DNA of 64,000 nt from Asinibacterium sp. OR53 (GCF_000515315.1 NZ_KI911562.1:3586629-3650628), one strand, 5' to 3'. Shown: positions 33,011-42,172, numbered from the stretch's first letter. Made by a program: numbers and translations. The notes: generated from the sequence alone by a model not told the origin.

Positions 33011-34258
33011 TTATACCAGCTCAATGACGGTGATTTCAGGTAATATACCTACTCTTCCCGGGTAACCGATGAAACCGAATCCGCGGTTCACGTATAATTT
33101 TTGTTTACCGTCTTCATACAATCCGGCCCATTCTTTGTACATCCATTGTACCGGACTCCATTTGAAATAAGGATTTTCTACTCCGAACTGCATGCCATGC
33201 GTATGTCCTGCCAGCACCAGGTCAATATCAGGATAATGCGGTTTGATCTCCGCATCCCAGTGACTGGGGTCATGACTCATTAATATCTTGAATGGAATTT
33301 TTTCTGTTCCGGGATAAGCGAGGTTCATTTTACCGTATTTCGGAAACCGGCCTTTGGCACCCCAGTTCTCTATGCCTAATAAAGCAATTTGCTGTCCGTC
33401 TTTTTCCAATAGCACATGTTCATTCATCAACAATCGCCAGCCCATATCGGCATGTACTTTTTTCAGCGCTTCCAGGTTGGCAGTCTTAACGGCTTCGGAA
33501 GGCCATGAAACATAATCGCCATAATCGTGATTGCCCAATGTACTGTAAACTCCCATGGGTGCCTGAACGCGGCTGAAAAGGTCTTTATAATCATCCATTT
33601 CAACAGCCCGGTCGTTCACCAGGTCGCCCGTGAACAGGATGATGTCTGCCTTCTGCAGCAAAACCATGTTCACCCCATGCTCCACTGCCTTTTTATCCTG
33701 GAAGCTGCCGCTGTGTATATCGCTGATCTGTACCAGCTTCAATCCGCGGAAGGCTGGTGGCAGGTTATTGAATTTCAACCTCACCTTTAGTACCTGGTAA
33801 TTGTATTTGTTGCTGAAGCCATATAAAAGCGTGCCAAACAGTCCGCCCCCGATACCCAACCCCACCCAACTGAGAAAAGTGGAGCGGGGAATACTGCTTG
33901 TCTCATCCATATACCGTACGCCCATATCGGGGAATATTTTTGTCATGAGCCATAAAGACCCGCGGCGGAGGTCATCGGCCAGGAAAAACACCGAGCCCAG
34001 TATTTTGGCAAAGAACAAACCCACCAATATTGAAAAAATATAATTCCGGAACACCCTCGAGGTCTGCAGGGCCTGCACATAAGGAAAACTCAAAATAGTG
34101 GCCAGCGTTAAGGCAGATATCACCCAATAAGCAATATGAATGACCATACGGGTCTTTTCAGAAGCATTCTGAGACACGATCCTGAGCGCCTGGTACACAT
34201 ACAGGTCCAGTAAAAACATCACCAGGGCTATGATCCACCAGGTAGTTGCGTTTCGCAT
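33011..34258 (-). CDS. Membrane-anchored metallophosphoesterase
   Basis: This 415-residue protein has about four N-terminal membrane helices (to residue 150) and a calcineurin-like phosphoesterase domain. All metal motifs are present: LVQISDIHSG, FTGDLVNDR, STLGNHDYGD, LMSHDPSHWD and LAGHTHGMQFG. The domain arrangement matches YkuE/YaeI-type phosphoesterases of the cell envelope. These act on phosphodiester or lipid substrates such as UDP-diacylglucosamine analogues, but this substrate is not known. Confidence 0.9.
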   Translation of the reverse strand: MRNATTWWIIALVMFLLDLYVYQALRIVSQNASEKTRMVIHIAYWVISALTLATILSFPYVQALQTSRVFRNYIFSILVGLFFAKILGSVFFLADDLRRGSLWLMTKIFPDMGVRYMDETSSIPRSTFLSWVGLGIGGGLFGTLLYGFSNKYNYQVLKVRLKFNNLPPAFRGLKLVQISDIHSGSFQDKKAVEHGVNMVLLQKADIILFTGDLVNDRAVEMDDYKDLFSRVQAPMGVYSTLGNHDYGDYVSWPSEAVKTANLEALKKVHADMGWRLLMNEHVLLEKDGQQIALLGIENWGAKGRFPKYGKMNLAYPGTEKIPFKILMSHDPSHWDAEIKPHYPDIDLVLAGHTHGMQFGVENPYFKWSPVQWMYKEWAGLYEDGKQKLYVNRGFGFIGYPGRVGILPEITVIELV

Positions 34259-34380
34259 AAAATAATCATTATAAGGTACTTCAGGGCTGACGTATGACGG
34301 ATAAAATTATTGTAAAGCCCTGCTAATTCTTAATTCCGCACAATTCCATTTTTAGGTATCGTTTCCTAATCACAAACCCG

Positions 34381-34388
34381 TATTTTTG
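34381..34388 (+). promoter_or_regulatory. -7 box TATTTTTG
   Basis: TATTTTTG matches TAnnTTTG exactly and ends 23 bp before the ATG of the UPF0173 hydrolase gene, the first gene of a run that continues into parA. No convincing -33 TTG is seen. Confidence 0.5.
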
Positions 34389-34411
34389 GCGACTTCCAAA
34401 GTCTCGATCAG

Positions 34412-35092
34412 ATGAAACTGACTTATTACGGACATTCCTGTTTCTCAGTGGTTATCAAAGGTAAAAAGATCCTTTTTGATCCGTTTATTACGTATAATGA
34501 ACTGGCCAAACACATTGATCCTGCGCAAATTGATGCTGACTATATTTTCCTGTCACACGGCCATGCCGATCATATAGCCGATTGCGTGAGCATTGCCACC
34601 CGCACAGGCTGCCAGGTAGTAGGCAATTGGGAGGTACACGAATGGTTAAATAAGCAGGGTATTGAGAAAACGCATCCCATGAATACGGGCGGCAAATGGC
34701 ATTTCGATTTTGGTACGGTTAAATGTGTGGTAGCACAACACAGCAGCGGCCTTCCCGACGGTAGTTATGGAGGAAACCCCATGGGATTCCTGTTCACTAC
34801 CGGCGAAGGGAATTTTTATTACAGCGGCGATACCGCCCTTACGCTCGACATGCAACTGATCCCCTCATGGGTAAAGCTCGATTTTGCAGTGCTGCCCATT
34901 GGAGACAATTTTACAATGGATGTGGCCGATGCCATCCGCTGTGCAGATTTCATACAATGCAACCAGGTAGTGGGTGTACATTATAATACTTTTGGTTTTA
35001 TAAAGATCGATACTCATGAGGCGCTGGCTGCATTCAAGGCCGCAGGAAAGAATTTGTTACTGCCCGGCATAGGAGAAACCATCGAATTATAG
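34412..35092 (+). CDS. UPF0173 metal-dependent hydrolase (metallo-beta-lactamase fold)
   Basis: This 226-residue protein fits the whole UPF0173 family. It starts KLTYYGHSCFSVVIKGKKIL. The metal site is SHGHADH (residues 49-55), supported by AQHSSGLPDG, YYSGDTALTLDM and VGVHYNTFGFI. Members are YycJ/UlaG-like hydrolases without a settled substrate. The gene is 23 bp before parA and may be read together with it. Confidence 0.93.
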   Translation: MKLTYYGHSCFSVVIKGKKILFDPFITYNELAKHIDPAQIDADYIFLSHGHADHIADCVSIATRTGCQVVGNWEVHEWLNKQGIEKTHPMNTGGKWHFDFGTVKCVVAQHSSGLPDGSYGGNPMGFLFTTGEGNFYYSGDTALTLDMQLIPSWVKLDFAVLPIGDNFTMDVADAIRCADFIQCNQVVGVHYNTFGFIKIDTHEALAAFKAAGKNLLLPGIGETIEL

Positions 35093-35115
35093 TGATATAA
35101 AAATATAGAAGACAC

Positions 35116-35916
35116 ATGGCGAGAATTATCGGGATTGCCAATCAAAAAGGAGGCGTGGGAAAAACCACCACTGCCATTAATGTGGCAGCCAGCCTGGCAG
35201 TGCTGGAATTTAAAACCCTGTTGGTAGATGCCGATCCACAAGCAAACAGCACTACCGGCGTGGGATTCGACCTGCACAATATCACCAGCAGCCTGTACGA
35301 CTGCATGGTGAATAATACGCCCGCATCGGATGTAATATTGAAAAGTGAAGTACCCAACCTGGATGTGATCCCTTCTCATATTGACCTGGTAGGCGCCGAG
35401 ATCGAAATGATCAATTACCCCAACCGTGAGAACGTGATGAAGGGTATCATCGATGTGGTGAAAGACCGGTATGATTTCATTATCATCGACTGTTCTCCTT
35501 CACTCGGACTGATTACGGTGAATTCCCTGGTGGCTTCTGACAGCGTTATGGTACCTGTTCAATGCGAATTTTTTGCTTTGGAGGGATTGGGTAAACTACT
35601 CAACACCATCAAGATCGTTCAGAACAGGCTGAATCCCGAACTGCAGATAGAGGGCATCCTCATGACCATGTACGATGGCCGCCTGCGGCTCTGTAACCAG
35701 GTGGTGAGTGAAGTGAGAAGGCATTTCGATGAAATGGTTTTCGATACCATCATCCACCGGAACACCCGCCTGAGTGAAGCTCCCAGTGTAGGAAAACCAG
35801 TTGTACTGTTCGATGCAGAAAGCAAAGGCGCTGTCAATTACCTCAACCTTGCCAAAGAAATTTTACAGAAGAACGGCATGACCAAAATGTCGAACGAAGA
35901 AAGAATACTTGAATAG
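35116..35916 (+). CDS. parA: Chromosome-partitioning ATPase ParA (Soj)
   Basis: This 266-residue protein starts MARIIGIANQKGGVGKTTTA, with the deviant Walker A lysines Lys11 and Lys16. LLVDADPQANSTTG is the switch region and FIIIDCSPSLGLITVN is Walker B. The length is normal for chromosomal Soj-type ParA without an N-terminal HTH. It binds DNA as an ATP dimer and segregates the origin together with ParB, encoded 27 bp downstream. Its presence suggests the chromosomal origin region could be near, but no parS site was found here. Confidence 0.96.
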   Translation: MARIIGIANQKGGVGKTTTAINVAASLAVLEFKTLLVDADPQANSTTGVGFDLHNITSSLYDCMVNNTPASDVILKSEVPNLDVIPSHIDLVGAEIEMINYPNRENVMKGIIDVVKDRYDFIIIDCSPSLGLITVNSLVASDSVMVPVQCEFFALEGLGKLLNTIKIVQNRLNPELQIEGILMTMYDGRLRLCNQVVSEVRRHFDEMVFDTIIHRNTRLSEAPSVGKPVVLFDAESKGAVNYLNLAKEILQKNGMTKMSNEERILE

Positions 35917-35943
35917 CATAGTGCGAATTACAAACCGTGTACA

Positions 35944-36870
35944 ATGACTTCACCCAAACAAAATAGCAAAGAGCTCATAGGCAAAGGGCTTCGATCCCTG
36001 CTCAATAATATCGATGCCGACCTCAAAACCACTGCCGGTTCTTTAAAGACCGATGTGGTGAACCAGGTAACGAATACCTCCCGTATTCCCATTGGCGATA
36101 TACAGATCAACCCCAAGCAGCCGCGCCGCGATTTTGATGAACAGGCTTTGAATGAGTTGTCAGCGTCTATCAAATTACATGATATCATCCAGCCATTGAC
36201 CGTGTCTAAACTGGCCAATGGAAAATACCAGTTGATTGCCGGTGAACGCCGCTTCAGGGCCGCCAAGCTGGCTGGTCTCAAAGACGTACCCGCCTACCAG
36301 CGCCAGGCCAACGACAAAGAATTACTCGAATTGGCGCTGTTGGAAAACCTGCAACGCGAAAACCTCAACGCTGTTGAAATAGCCCTCAGCTATAAACGAA
36401 TGATGGAAGAGCTGAGCTATACACAGGAACAAGTGGCAGAACGCATGGGCAAGGAAAGAAGTACCGTTACCAATTATATCCGTTTGCTGAAATTACCACC
36501 CGATATACAACTGGCTGTCCGCAGCGGTAACATCACTATGGGTCATGCCCGCGCATTGATCAGTGTTGATGTAGTGGATAAACAACTGTATGTGTTCAAA
36601 GAAATACAACAGAAAGAACTCAGCGTAAGACAAACGGAAGAATTGGTGCGCAAGCTCTACAAAGCCGATAAACCCTATGCTGTTAAATCTTCGGTAAAGT
36701 CGGAACTCCCCCCGGCTTACAAAAAGATCGAAGATAACTTAGCTTCACACTTTGGCACCAAAGTAAAATTGAACCACAACAAAAATGGACATGGCAATAT
36801 CACCATTGAATATTATTCACTGGAAGAGTTCAATAAAATACTCGATGCCATGAATGTAACCGTGAGTTGA
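35944..36870 (+). CDS. parB: Chromosome-partitioning protein ParB (Spo0J)
   Basis: This 308-residue protein has the CTP-binding N-domain, with PRRDFDEQALNELSASIK and LIAGERRFRAAKLAGL (the GERRFRA box). A central HTH (TQEQVAERMGKERSTVTNYI, about 160-180) and a C-terminal dimerisation region follow. It loads at parS and slides as a CTP clamp. It is followed 7 bp later by the DUF5683 gene, an arrangement common in Bacteroidota. Confidence 0.96.
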   Translation: MTSPKQNSKELIGKGLRSLLNNIDADLKTTAGSLKTDVVNQVTNTSRIPIGDIQINPKQPRRDFDEQALNELSASIKLHDIIQPLTVSKLANGKYQLIAGERRFRAAKLAGLKDVPAYQRQANDKELLELALLENLQRENLNAVEIALSYKRMMEELSYTQEQVAERMGKERSTVTNYIRLLKLPPDIQLAVRSGNITMGHARALISVDVVDKQLYVFKEIQQKELSVRQTEELVRKLYKADKPYAVKSSVKSELPPAYKKIEDNLASHFGTKVKLNHNKNGHGNITIEYYSLEEFNKILDAMNVTVS

Positions 36871-36877
36871 TCGTTGC

Positions 36878-37489
36878 ATGAAAGCATATCATCGTTTTAT
36901 ATGGATCATCGTTTGCTGCAGTTGGTTCAACTGCCTGCTGGCGCAAACCGATAAAGGATCGGTGAAAGATACAGTTAAGATCAGGAAACACGATCCGCGT
37001 ATTGCTACCCGCCGTTCTGCGATCATTCCCGGATGGGGACAAGCCTATAACCGCGAATACTGGAAAATACCCCTTGTATACGGCGTGCTGGCCATACCGG
37101 CGAGTTTATATTTTTATAACAACAGTTGGTATAAAAAAACAAAATTCGCTTACGAAGCACTTTACAAAGCATCATTGCCCGTTAATCCCGATTCAAGCAT
37201 GTTGAAGGATATCGATCCGCAGCTAAAAACACTCAGCATCGGCTCTGTACAGAGTTACCGCAACGCTTTCCGGAGAGACCGGGATTATTCCATACTCTGG
37301 TTCATCATTGCATGGGGGTTGCAGGTGGCGGATGCTACCGTATTCGGTCACCTCAAACAATTCGACATCAGTAACGACCTGTCGATGGAATGGAGCCCCA
37401 AACTCGACCCCGTTACCCGCACACCGGGTCTTGGTTTCACCCTGAACCTCAAAAACAGCTCCTCCCGGAGGCTGGTAGATGTTCGATAA
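36878..37489 (+). CDS. DUF5683 membrane protein
   Basis: This 203-residue protein has a signal peptide (ending LLAQ, residue 23). HDPRIATRRSAIIPGWGQAY is the defining motif, followed by one or two membrane helices (IPLVYGVLAIPASLYFY; YSILWFIIAWGLQVADA). The motif recalls small envelope proteins that begin with a helical IPGWGQ hairpin. The family lies between parB and dapB in many Bacteroidota, with unknown function. Cotranscription with parAB is likely from the spacing. Confidence 0.85.
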   Translation: MKAYHRFIWIIVCCSWFNCLLAQTDKGSVKDTVKIRKHDPRIATRRSAIIPGWGQAYNREYWKIPLVYGVLAIPASLYFYNNSWYKKTKFAYEALYKASLPVNPDSSMLKDIDPQLKTLSIGSVQSYRNAFRRDRDYSILWFIIAWGLQVADATVFGHLKQFDISNDLSMEWSPKLDPVTRTPGLGFTLNLKNSSSRRLVDVR

Positions 37490-37540
37490 ACAGAATAGTG
37501 ATACTTTCGCAGAAATTTCCGACTTTTTAAATCCCGGTAT

Positions 37541-38257
37541 ATGAAAATTGCACTGATCGGTTATGGTAAAATGGGAAAAGCCATTGAAGAAATTGCGCTT
37601 GCCAAGGGGCATGAGATCGTATTGAAAATCGATGTCAGCAATGCGCACGAGTTCACGCAGGAGCACCTGTCACGCGCCGATGTGGCCATTGAGTTCACCG
37701 GACCACACAGCGCTTTCGATAATGTGATGAAATGCCTGGCATGGGGCGTGCCCGTGGTATGTGGTTCTACCGGATGGCTGGATAAATGGGATGAAGTGAA
37801 AAATTATTGCGAAGCGCAAAAAGGCAGCCTCGTTTATGCAAGTAATTTCAGCATCGGCGTAAACCTGTTCTTTGAAGTGAATACTTTTCTCGCCGGACTC
37901 ATGAACAAACACCCGGAGTATAATGTATCGATGGAAGAGATCCATCACACACAAAAGAAAGACGCGCCCAGCGGCACCGCTATTACATTGGCAGAACAGG
38001 TGTTGCAACATATTGCTACTAAAAAACAGTGGGTAAACGAAACAAGTACCGATCCGGAAAAACTGGTGATCATTTCAGAACGCATCGACCCGGCGCCGGG
38101 TACGCATAAAATAAAATACAGTTCTCCAATCGATGATATAGAGATCATACATACTGCCCACAACCGCAAAGGCTTCGCCGGTGGCGCCGTGCTGGCAGCA
38201 GAATTTGCCGCTGGCAAAAAAGGTATTTTCGGAATGAAAGAAGTGCTGGGCTTATAA
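37541..38257 (+). CDS. dapB: 4-hydroxy-tetrahydrodipicolinate reductase
   Basis: This 238-residue protein is the short Bacteroidota form of DapB. The Rossmann motif IALIGYGKMGKAIEE is at the N-terminus. EEIHHTQKKDAPSGTAITLA carries the His-His pair and the KDAPSGT substrate motif. The C-terminus AAEFAAGKKGIFGMKEVLGL is the usual end. It reduces dihydrodipicolinate with NAD(P)H in lysine and diaminopimelate synthesis. Its stop overlaps the convergent gene by 6 bp. The lepB gene that often follows in relatives is absent here. Confidence 0.96.
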   Translation: MKIALIGYGKMGKAIEEIALAKGHEIVLKIDVSNAHEFTQEHLSRADVAIEFTGPHSAFDNVMKCLAWGVPVVCGSTGWLDKWDEVKNYCEAQKGSLVYASNFSIGVNLFFEVNTFLAGLMNKHPEYNVSMEEIHHTQKKDAPSGTAITLAEQVLQHIATKKQWVNETSTDPEKLVIISERIDPAPGTHKIKYSSPIDDIEIIHTAHNRKGFAGGAVLAAEFAAGKKGIFGMKEVLGL

Positions 38258-38821
38258 CTTGATGGCCAGTCCGGCTTTCAGCAACAAAGCATTGGCCGTT
38301 ACAGGTTGAGAAGTACCCGCCAGGTTGAATCCGGTATAAGCAGCGCCCAGTTCCAGGAACCCGATTTTCCATCCGGCGCCTCCTTCATACAGGAAAGTGC
38401 TGCCCGTTACCGTACTGTTATCGTATTTCTGCATGGCAACACCCAGGTTTCCGTTGAGAAAGAGGCCACCAATCAGGTAACGCCGGATACCTACTTTCAA
38501 TGGCGTTACTTTCAGATGGGAACTACTGCTGGTGAATGCGATACCTGTAGCGCTGGTAGCAATAAAAGTATTGGGGATATTATAGCTGACCTGTCCGAGT
38601 GATGCAATAATGAGCGTTTTACCCATACCAATACCTGCGCCAGCTTCGAAACCTACGCCGTTATTGGAAATATTTTTGAAGTCGCTATTGGAAGGGCTTG
38701 CATAAGTAAAATTGGCAAAAGCCAGCACTTTAGGCAACTTGGGGCCCGGCAGTTGTGCCGATGCTTTCATAGAAAGAGCCAGGGCCATGCAAAAAAAGGA
38801 AAATTGGATTATCTTTCGCAT
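38252..38821 (-). CDS. Outer-membrane beta-barrel-like protein, unknown family
   Basis: This 189-residue protein has a signal peptide ending KASAQ (residue 22). Alternating strands such as VLAFANFTYASP, GVGFEAGAGIGMGKTLII, VGIRRYLIGGLFLNGNLG and LELGAAYTGFNLAG suggest an 8-strand barrel; it ends LLLKAGLAIKL. It resembles other Bacteroidota proteins of this size but I cannot name the family. It overlaps dapB at the 3' end and is divergent from the Rrf2 gene. Confidence 0.65.
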   Translation of the reverse strand: MRKIIQFSFFCMALALSMKASAQLPGPKLPKVLAFANFTYASPSNSDFKNISNNGVGFEAGAGIGMGKTLIIASLGQVSYNIPNTFIATSATGIAFTSSSSHLKVTPLKVGIRRYLIGGLFLNGNLGVAMQKYDNSTVTGSTFLYEGGAGWKIGFLELGAAYTGFNLAGTSQPVTANALLLKAGLAIKL

Positions 38822-38890
38822 GTTGATGGTTTTGAAAAAGGAAGGTACAGGTTTTCACTCAATCTTTTAATATTTTAAGTTTTCATTAAT

Positions 38891-39298
38891 ATGTTGTCAA
38901 AAAAAACACAATATGCCTTTAAAGCGCTTACCTTTATGGCAGAGAAGAAAAAAGACGGCCCGGTATTGATCGCTGAAATTGCCAGCAAAAAAAAGATTCC
39001 CCTCAAATTTTTAGAAAATATTTTGCTGGAACTGAAAAAGGCTGGCATACTGGATAGTAAAAAAGGAAAAGGCGGCGGTTATTTTTTTAACGTAGAACCT
39101 CATAAAATTCCCCTCGCGAAGGTTATGCGTTTAATCGAAGGTCCTATTGCATTATTGCCTTGTGTAAGTCTCAATTTCTATGAAAAATGTGCCGACTGCA
39201 ACGAAAAGAGATGCGGTCTGAACAGGGTCATGATCGAAGTGCGCGATAACACGCTGAAAGTGCTGGAGAATAAAACGGTCGCTGATCTTATTGGATAA
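38891..39298 (+). CDS. Rrf2-family transcriptional regulator with four cysteines
   Basis: This 135-residue protein has the Rrf2 winged helix at the N-terminus (LSKKTQYAFKALTFMAE, KIPLKFLENILLELKKAGIL, SKKGKGGGYFF). The later part contains PCVSLNFYEKCADCNEKRCG, with four Cys that could bind an Fe-S cluster as in IscR/NsrR. Family members sense Fe-S status, NO or cysteine. No iron-sulfur or sulfur-assimilation genes lie beside it. The downstream gene begins 14 bp later and may be in the same transcript. Confidence 0.9.
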   Translation: MLSKKTQYAFKALTFMAEKKKDGPVLIAEIASKKKIPLKFLENILLELKKAGILDSKKGKGGGYFFNVEPHKIPLAKVMRLIEGPIALLPCVSLNFYEKCADCNEKRCGLNRVMIEVRDNTLKVLENKTVADLIG

Positions 39299-39312
39299 AG
39301 AACCCTCCTTAT

Positions 39313-40053
39313 ATGAAACAACTTCTTTTCCTGCTGCTTTGCTTCCCTTTGTTTGCCAATGCGCAACTTTTAGGCTTGGGAAGCAACATCGTAAAGGTGA
39401 ATCTCAGTTCACTGGCCCTCAAGAATTATAGTTTTTCTTTTGAAAGAAAAATTTCAAAGCGTGTATCCCTTGTACTCGGTTACCGCACGGAGCCCAAGGG
39501 CAGTCCCCCCTTCCAATCGCAATTAGAGAACATCATCAACAGTTCCGATATCAACTTCAGTCGCTTCGAAATTGGTAACACCGCCTGGACACCCGAAGTA
39601 AGATTTTACCTGGGCAAAGGCAACATGCGCGGCTTTTATCTCGCGCCCTATATGCGATTCTCCAGTTTCGACATTACTTCACCGGTAAGATATACCACTA
39701 CGGTAAACGGCAGTCCTTACACTAAGGATGCAGATTTCTCCGGGAAGATCACTTCTACCAACGGCGGATTAATGATCGGTACACAACACCGTTTGTTCAA
39801 AGTATTGGTAATAGATATCTGGATCATTGGCGGGCACTATGGTTCCAGTAAGGGTGACCTGAATTTTGTGGCCACTACTCCTCTGAACCCACAGGAACAA
39901 TCTGTTCTGAAACAGAATCTCGACAATATAAATGCAAAGCCTTTCAAATTCACCAATACCGTGTATGCCGATGGCAGTGGTGCCAAGATCACATCAGACG
40001 GCCCCTGGGCAGGGATACGCGGAGCAGGTATCAATATCGGTTTCCACTTTTAA
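39313..40053 (+). CDS. Outer-membrane protein, DUF3575-like
   Basis: This 246-residue protein has a signal peptide ending ANAQ (residue 17). The strands SSLALKNYSFSFERKISKRV, VSLVLGYRTEP, EVRFYLGKGNMRGFYLAPYM and MIGTQHRLFKVLVIDIWIIG follow the pattern of DUF3575-type barrels in Bacteroidota, and the protein ends NIGFHF. No specific role is known. It lies 14 bp after the Rrf2 gene and shares a TTAA stop overlap with the convergent dehydrogenase gene. Confidence 0.7.
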   Translation: MKQLLFLLLCFPLFANAQLLGLGSNIVKVNLSSLALKNYSFSFERKISKRVSLVLGYRTEPKGSPPFQSQLENIINSSDINFSRFEIGNTAWTPEVRFYLGKGNMRGFYLAPYMRFSSFDITSPVRYTTTVNGSPYTKDADFSGKITSTNGGLMIGTQHRLFKVLVIDIWIIGGHYGSSKGDLNFVATTPLNPQEQSVLKQNLDNINAKPFKFTNTVYADGSGAKITSDGPWAGIRGAGINIGFHF

Positions 40054-41003
40054 GCGTGGCTGAGGTTCTTCAACATATCCTCGGTCATCTTACTTAAATC
40101 ATATTCTCTCTTCCAGCCCCAGTCCATCCCAGCTACGCTGTCATCAATACTTTGCGGCCAGCTGTCTGCGATGGCCTGGCGGTAATCGGGCGCATAGATC
40201 ATCTGAAAACCGGGAACGTGTTTGCCGATCTCTGCAGCGATCTCTTTGGGTGAAAAGCTCATACCCGAAATATTATACGAAGTACGGATGCTGATCTTAT
40301 CTGCCGGCGCCGCCATCAGCTCCAACGTGGCGCGAATGGCATCGGGCATGTACATCATAGGCAGGTAAGTATCTTCTTTGAGAAAGCATTGGTATTTTTT
40401 CTCTGCCAACGCCTCGTGATAGATCTCAACAGCATAATCGGTAGTACCGCCACCGGGAGCCGATTTATAACTGATGAGCCCGGGATAACGCAAGCTACGT
40501 ACATCCACTCCATAACGATGATGGTAATAATTACACCAAAATTCACCGGCATACTTACTGATACCATACACAGTAGTAGGTTCGATGATGGTTTGCTGCG
40601 GGCAATTCTGTTTAGGTGAAGTAGGTCCGAATACCGCAATGCTGCTGGGCCAATATATTTTGTGCAGTTTCTCTTCGCGGGCGATATCGAGCACGTTCAA
40701 TAAACCCTGCATGTTGAGGTGCCAGGCCAGGTTGGGATTTTTTTCACCGGTGGCCGAAAGGATGGCCGCAAGCAGGTATATCTGTGTGATGTTCTGGCGT
40801 ATCACCTGTACGTGCAACATTTCTTTGTTCATCACATCGATGCTCACATAAGGACCGGTGCCTTCGAGCAAAGGATTCTGTTCACGCAGATCGGAAGCAA
40901 TGACGTTGTTGTTACCATATTGTTTGCGCAGCGCCAGGGTCAATTCAACACCTATCTGGCCCGAAGCGCCTATTACGAGTATCCTTTCTTTGGACGTGGA
41001 CAT
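40050..41003 (-). CDS. NAD-dependent epimerase-type L-threonine 3-dehydrogenase
   Basis: This 317-residue SDR protein has ILVIGASGQIGVELTLAL as the NAD-binding Rossmann motif, and WPSSIAVFGP with TTVYGISKYAGEFWCNYY, which supply the Ser and the YxxxK catalytic pair. YPGLISYKSAPGGGTTDYAV is a signature of the short-chain threonine dehydrogenases of Bacteroidota. These oxidise L-threonine to 2-amino-3-ketobutyrate. The ATG at 41003 starts just before the Rossmann strand; the open frame to 41066 is not protein-like. I see no 2-amino-3-ketobutyrate CoA ligase gene beside it. Confidence 0.88.
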   Translation of the reverse strand: MSTSKERILVIGASGQIGVELTLALRKQYGNNNVIASDLREQNPLLEGTGPYVSIDVMNKEMLHVQVIRQNITQIYLLAAILSATGEKNPNLAWHLNMQGLLNVLDIAREEKLHKIYWPSSIAVFGPTSPKQNCPQQTIIEPTTVYGISKYAGEFWCNYYHHRYGVDVRSLRYPGLISYKSAPGGGTTDYAVEIYHEALAEKKYQCFLKEDTYLPMMYMPDAIRATLELMAAPADKISIRTSYNISGMSFSPKEIAAEIGKHVPGFQMIYAPDYRQAIADSWPQSIDDSVAGMDWGWKREYDLSKMTEDMLKNLSHA

Positions 41004-41071
41004 AGCAGTTGATTTAGAGCGAAGCAAAGAAAGCAAAAATACCCTGAAATAGATATGCCGCTCCATTTACG

Positions 41072-41079
41072 TAAATTTG
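41072..41079 (+). promoter_or_regulatory. -7 box TAAATTTG for kdsA
   Basis: TAAATTTG matches TAnnTTTG exactly. It is 8 bp before an ATG at 41088 and 38 bp before the ATG at 41118. This spacing favours the downstream start for KdsA. Confidence 0.5.
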
Positions 41080-41117
41080 CTGCGCCGATGAAATCGGTTG
41101 CGCAAAATTATCATCTC

Positions 41118-41942
41118 ATGATCCCTTCTTATCTTTCACAACTTTTCAAACAACAGTCTTATAACCCCGATCAATTTTTCCTCATTGCAGGCCCCTGCGT
41201 GGTGGAAAGCGAAGAACTGGTAATGGAAGTAGCCGATAAAGTATCCGCCATCTGCAAAAGGCTGGAAATACCCTATGTGTTCAAAGCCAGCTATCGTAAG
41301 GCCAATCGCACCAGCGCCAGCTCTTTCACAGGTATCGGTGACGACAACGGTCTTTCTTTGATCAAAAAAGTAGGCACTACCTATCAACTGCCTACTACAT
41401 CAGATATACATGCGCATGAGGAAGCGGCCATGGCAGCTCCTTTCATCGACATATTGCAGATACCCGCTTTTTTGTGCAGGCAAACCGATTTGTTGATTGC
41501 CGCTGCTGAAACAGGAAAGGTAGTGAACGTTAAGAAGGGGCAGTTCCTGAGTGGTCCTTCTATGAAATTTGCTGTGGACAAGATCAAAAAAGCGGGTAAC
41601 GATAAAGTGATGCTCACGGAAAGGGGTACTACTTTCGGTTACCAGGACCTGGTAGTGGATTATCGCAATATTCCCTGGATGCAGGAGCACCAGGTACCTG
41701 TGGTCATGGATTGCACCCATTCACTGCAACAACCCAACCAAACCAGCGGTGTAACAGGGGGTAATCCACAACTGATCGGCACTATTGCAAAAGCGGCTAT
41801 TGCCACGGGGGCAGACGGACTTTTCATTGAAACACATCCCAACCCGGCCGTTGCCAAGAGCGACGGGGCCAATATGTTAAAGCTCGATCTGCTGGAAGGA
41901 TTACTGGAACAGTTGGTAAAACTGCGTAAAGCGGTGATCTGA
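41118..41942 (+). CDS. kdsA: 3-deoxy-8-phosphooctulonate (KDO-8-P) synthase
   Basis: This 274-residue protein condenses arabinose-5-phosphate and phosphoenolpyruvate for lipid A-core synthesis. It has LIAGPCVVESEELVMEVA, FKASYRKANRTS, GLSLIKKVGTTYQLPTTSDI, QIPAFLCRQTDLLIAAA and FIETHPNPAVAKSDGANML, all family landmarks. The ATG at 41118 yields the expected length and a leader behind the -7 box; ATGs at 41055 and 41088 are alternatives. It is divergent from the threonine dehydrogenase gene and convergent with the PspC gene, with an 8-bp gap. Confidence 0.95.
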   Translation: MIPSYLSQLFKQQSYNPDQFFLIAGPCVVESEELVMEVADKVSAICKRLEIPYVFKASYRKANRTSASSFTGIGDDNGLSLIKKVGTTYQLPTTSDIHAHEEAAMAAPFIDILQIPAFLCRQTDLLIAAAETGKVVNVKKGQFLSGPSMKFAVDKIKKAGNDKVMLTERGTTFGYQDLVVDYRNIPWMQEHQVPVVMDCTHSLQQPNQTSGVTGGNPQLIGTIAKAAIATGADGLFIETHPNPAVAKSDGANMLKLDLLEGLLEQLVKLRKAVI

Positions 41943-41950
41943 GACCCGTT

Positions 41951-42172
41951 TTACAAATTCCTTAGTGGATTCCTCCTTCCCGCCAGGATATAATTTTTTA
42001 TATTGATCCAGAAAGCCAGGATCATATAAACGATAACAGGAGAGCCCAGCGTAAGAAAGGAAATGTAGATGAACCACATGCGGATGCGCGAACTGGCAAT
42101 ACCTAAACGTTCCCCTATTGCCGAACAAACACCAAAAGCCCTCAATTCGAGAAATTCCCTGATTTTTTGCAT
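41951..42172 (-). CDS. PspC-domain membrane protein
   Basis: This 73-residue protein has the PspC layout. A short amphipathic start with AFGVCSAIGERLGIASSRIR is followed by one hydrophobic stretch (WFIYISFLTLGSPVIVYMIL) and a basic tail. PspC proteins take part in envelope-stress signalling, but many stand-alone PspC-domain proteins have no defined role. The ATG at 42172 was chosen; the preceding in-frame codons lack features. Confidence 0.85.
   Translation of the reverse strand: MQKIREFLELRAFGVCSAIGERLGIASSRIRMWFIYISFLTLGSPVIVYMILAFWINIKNYILAGRRNPLRNL

Noticed and set aside
34282..34322. CAGGGCT/AGCCCTG inverted repeat as a terminator
   Set aside because: The arms are only 7 bp, separated by 27 bases without a T-run, and lie between two divergent starts, so termination makes no sense there.
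34259..37541. parS site near parAB
   Set aside because: I looked for the TGTTTCACGTGAAACA-type palindrome around parA and parB and did not see one. A genome-wide search is needed.
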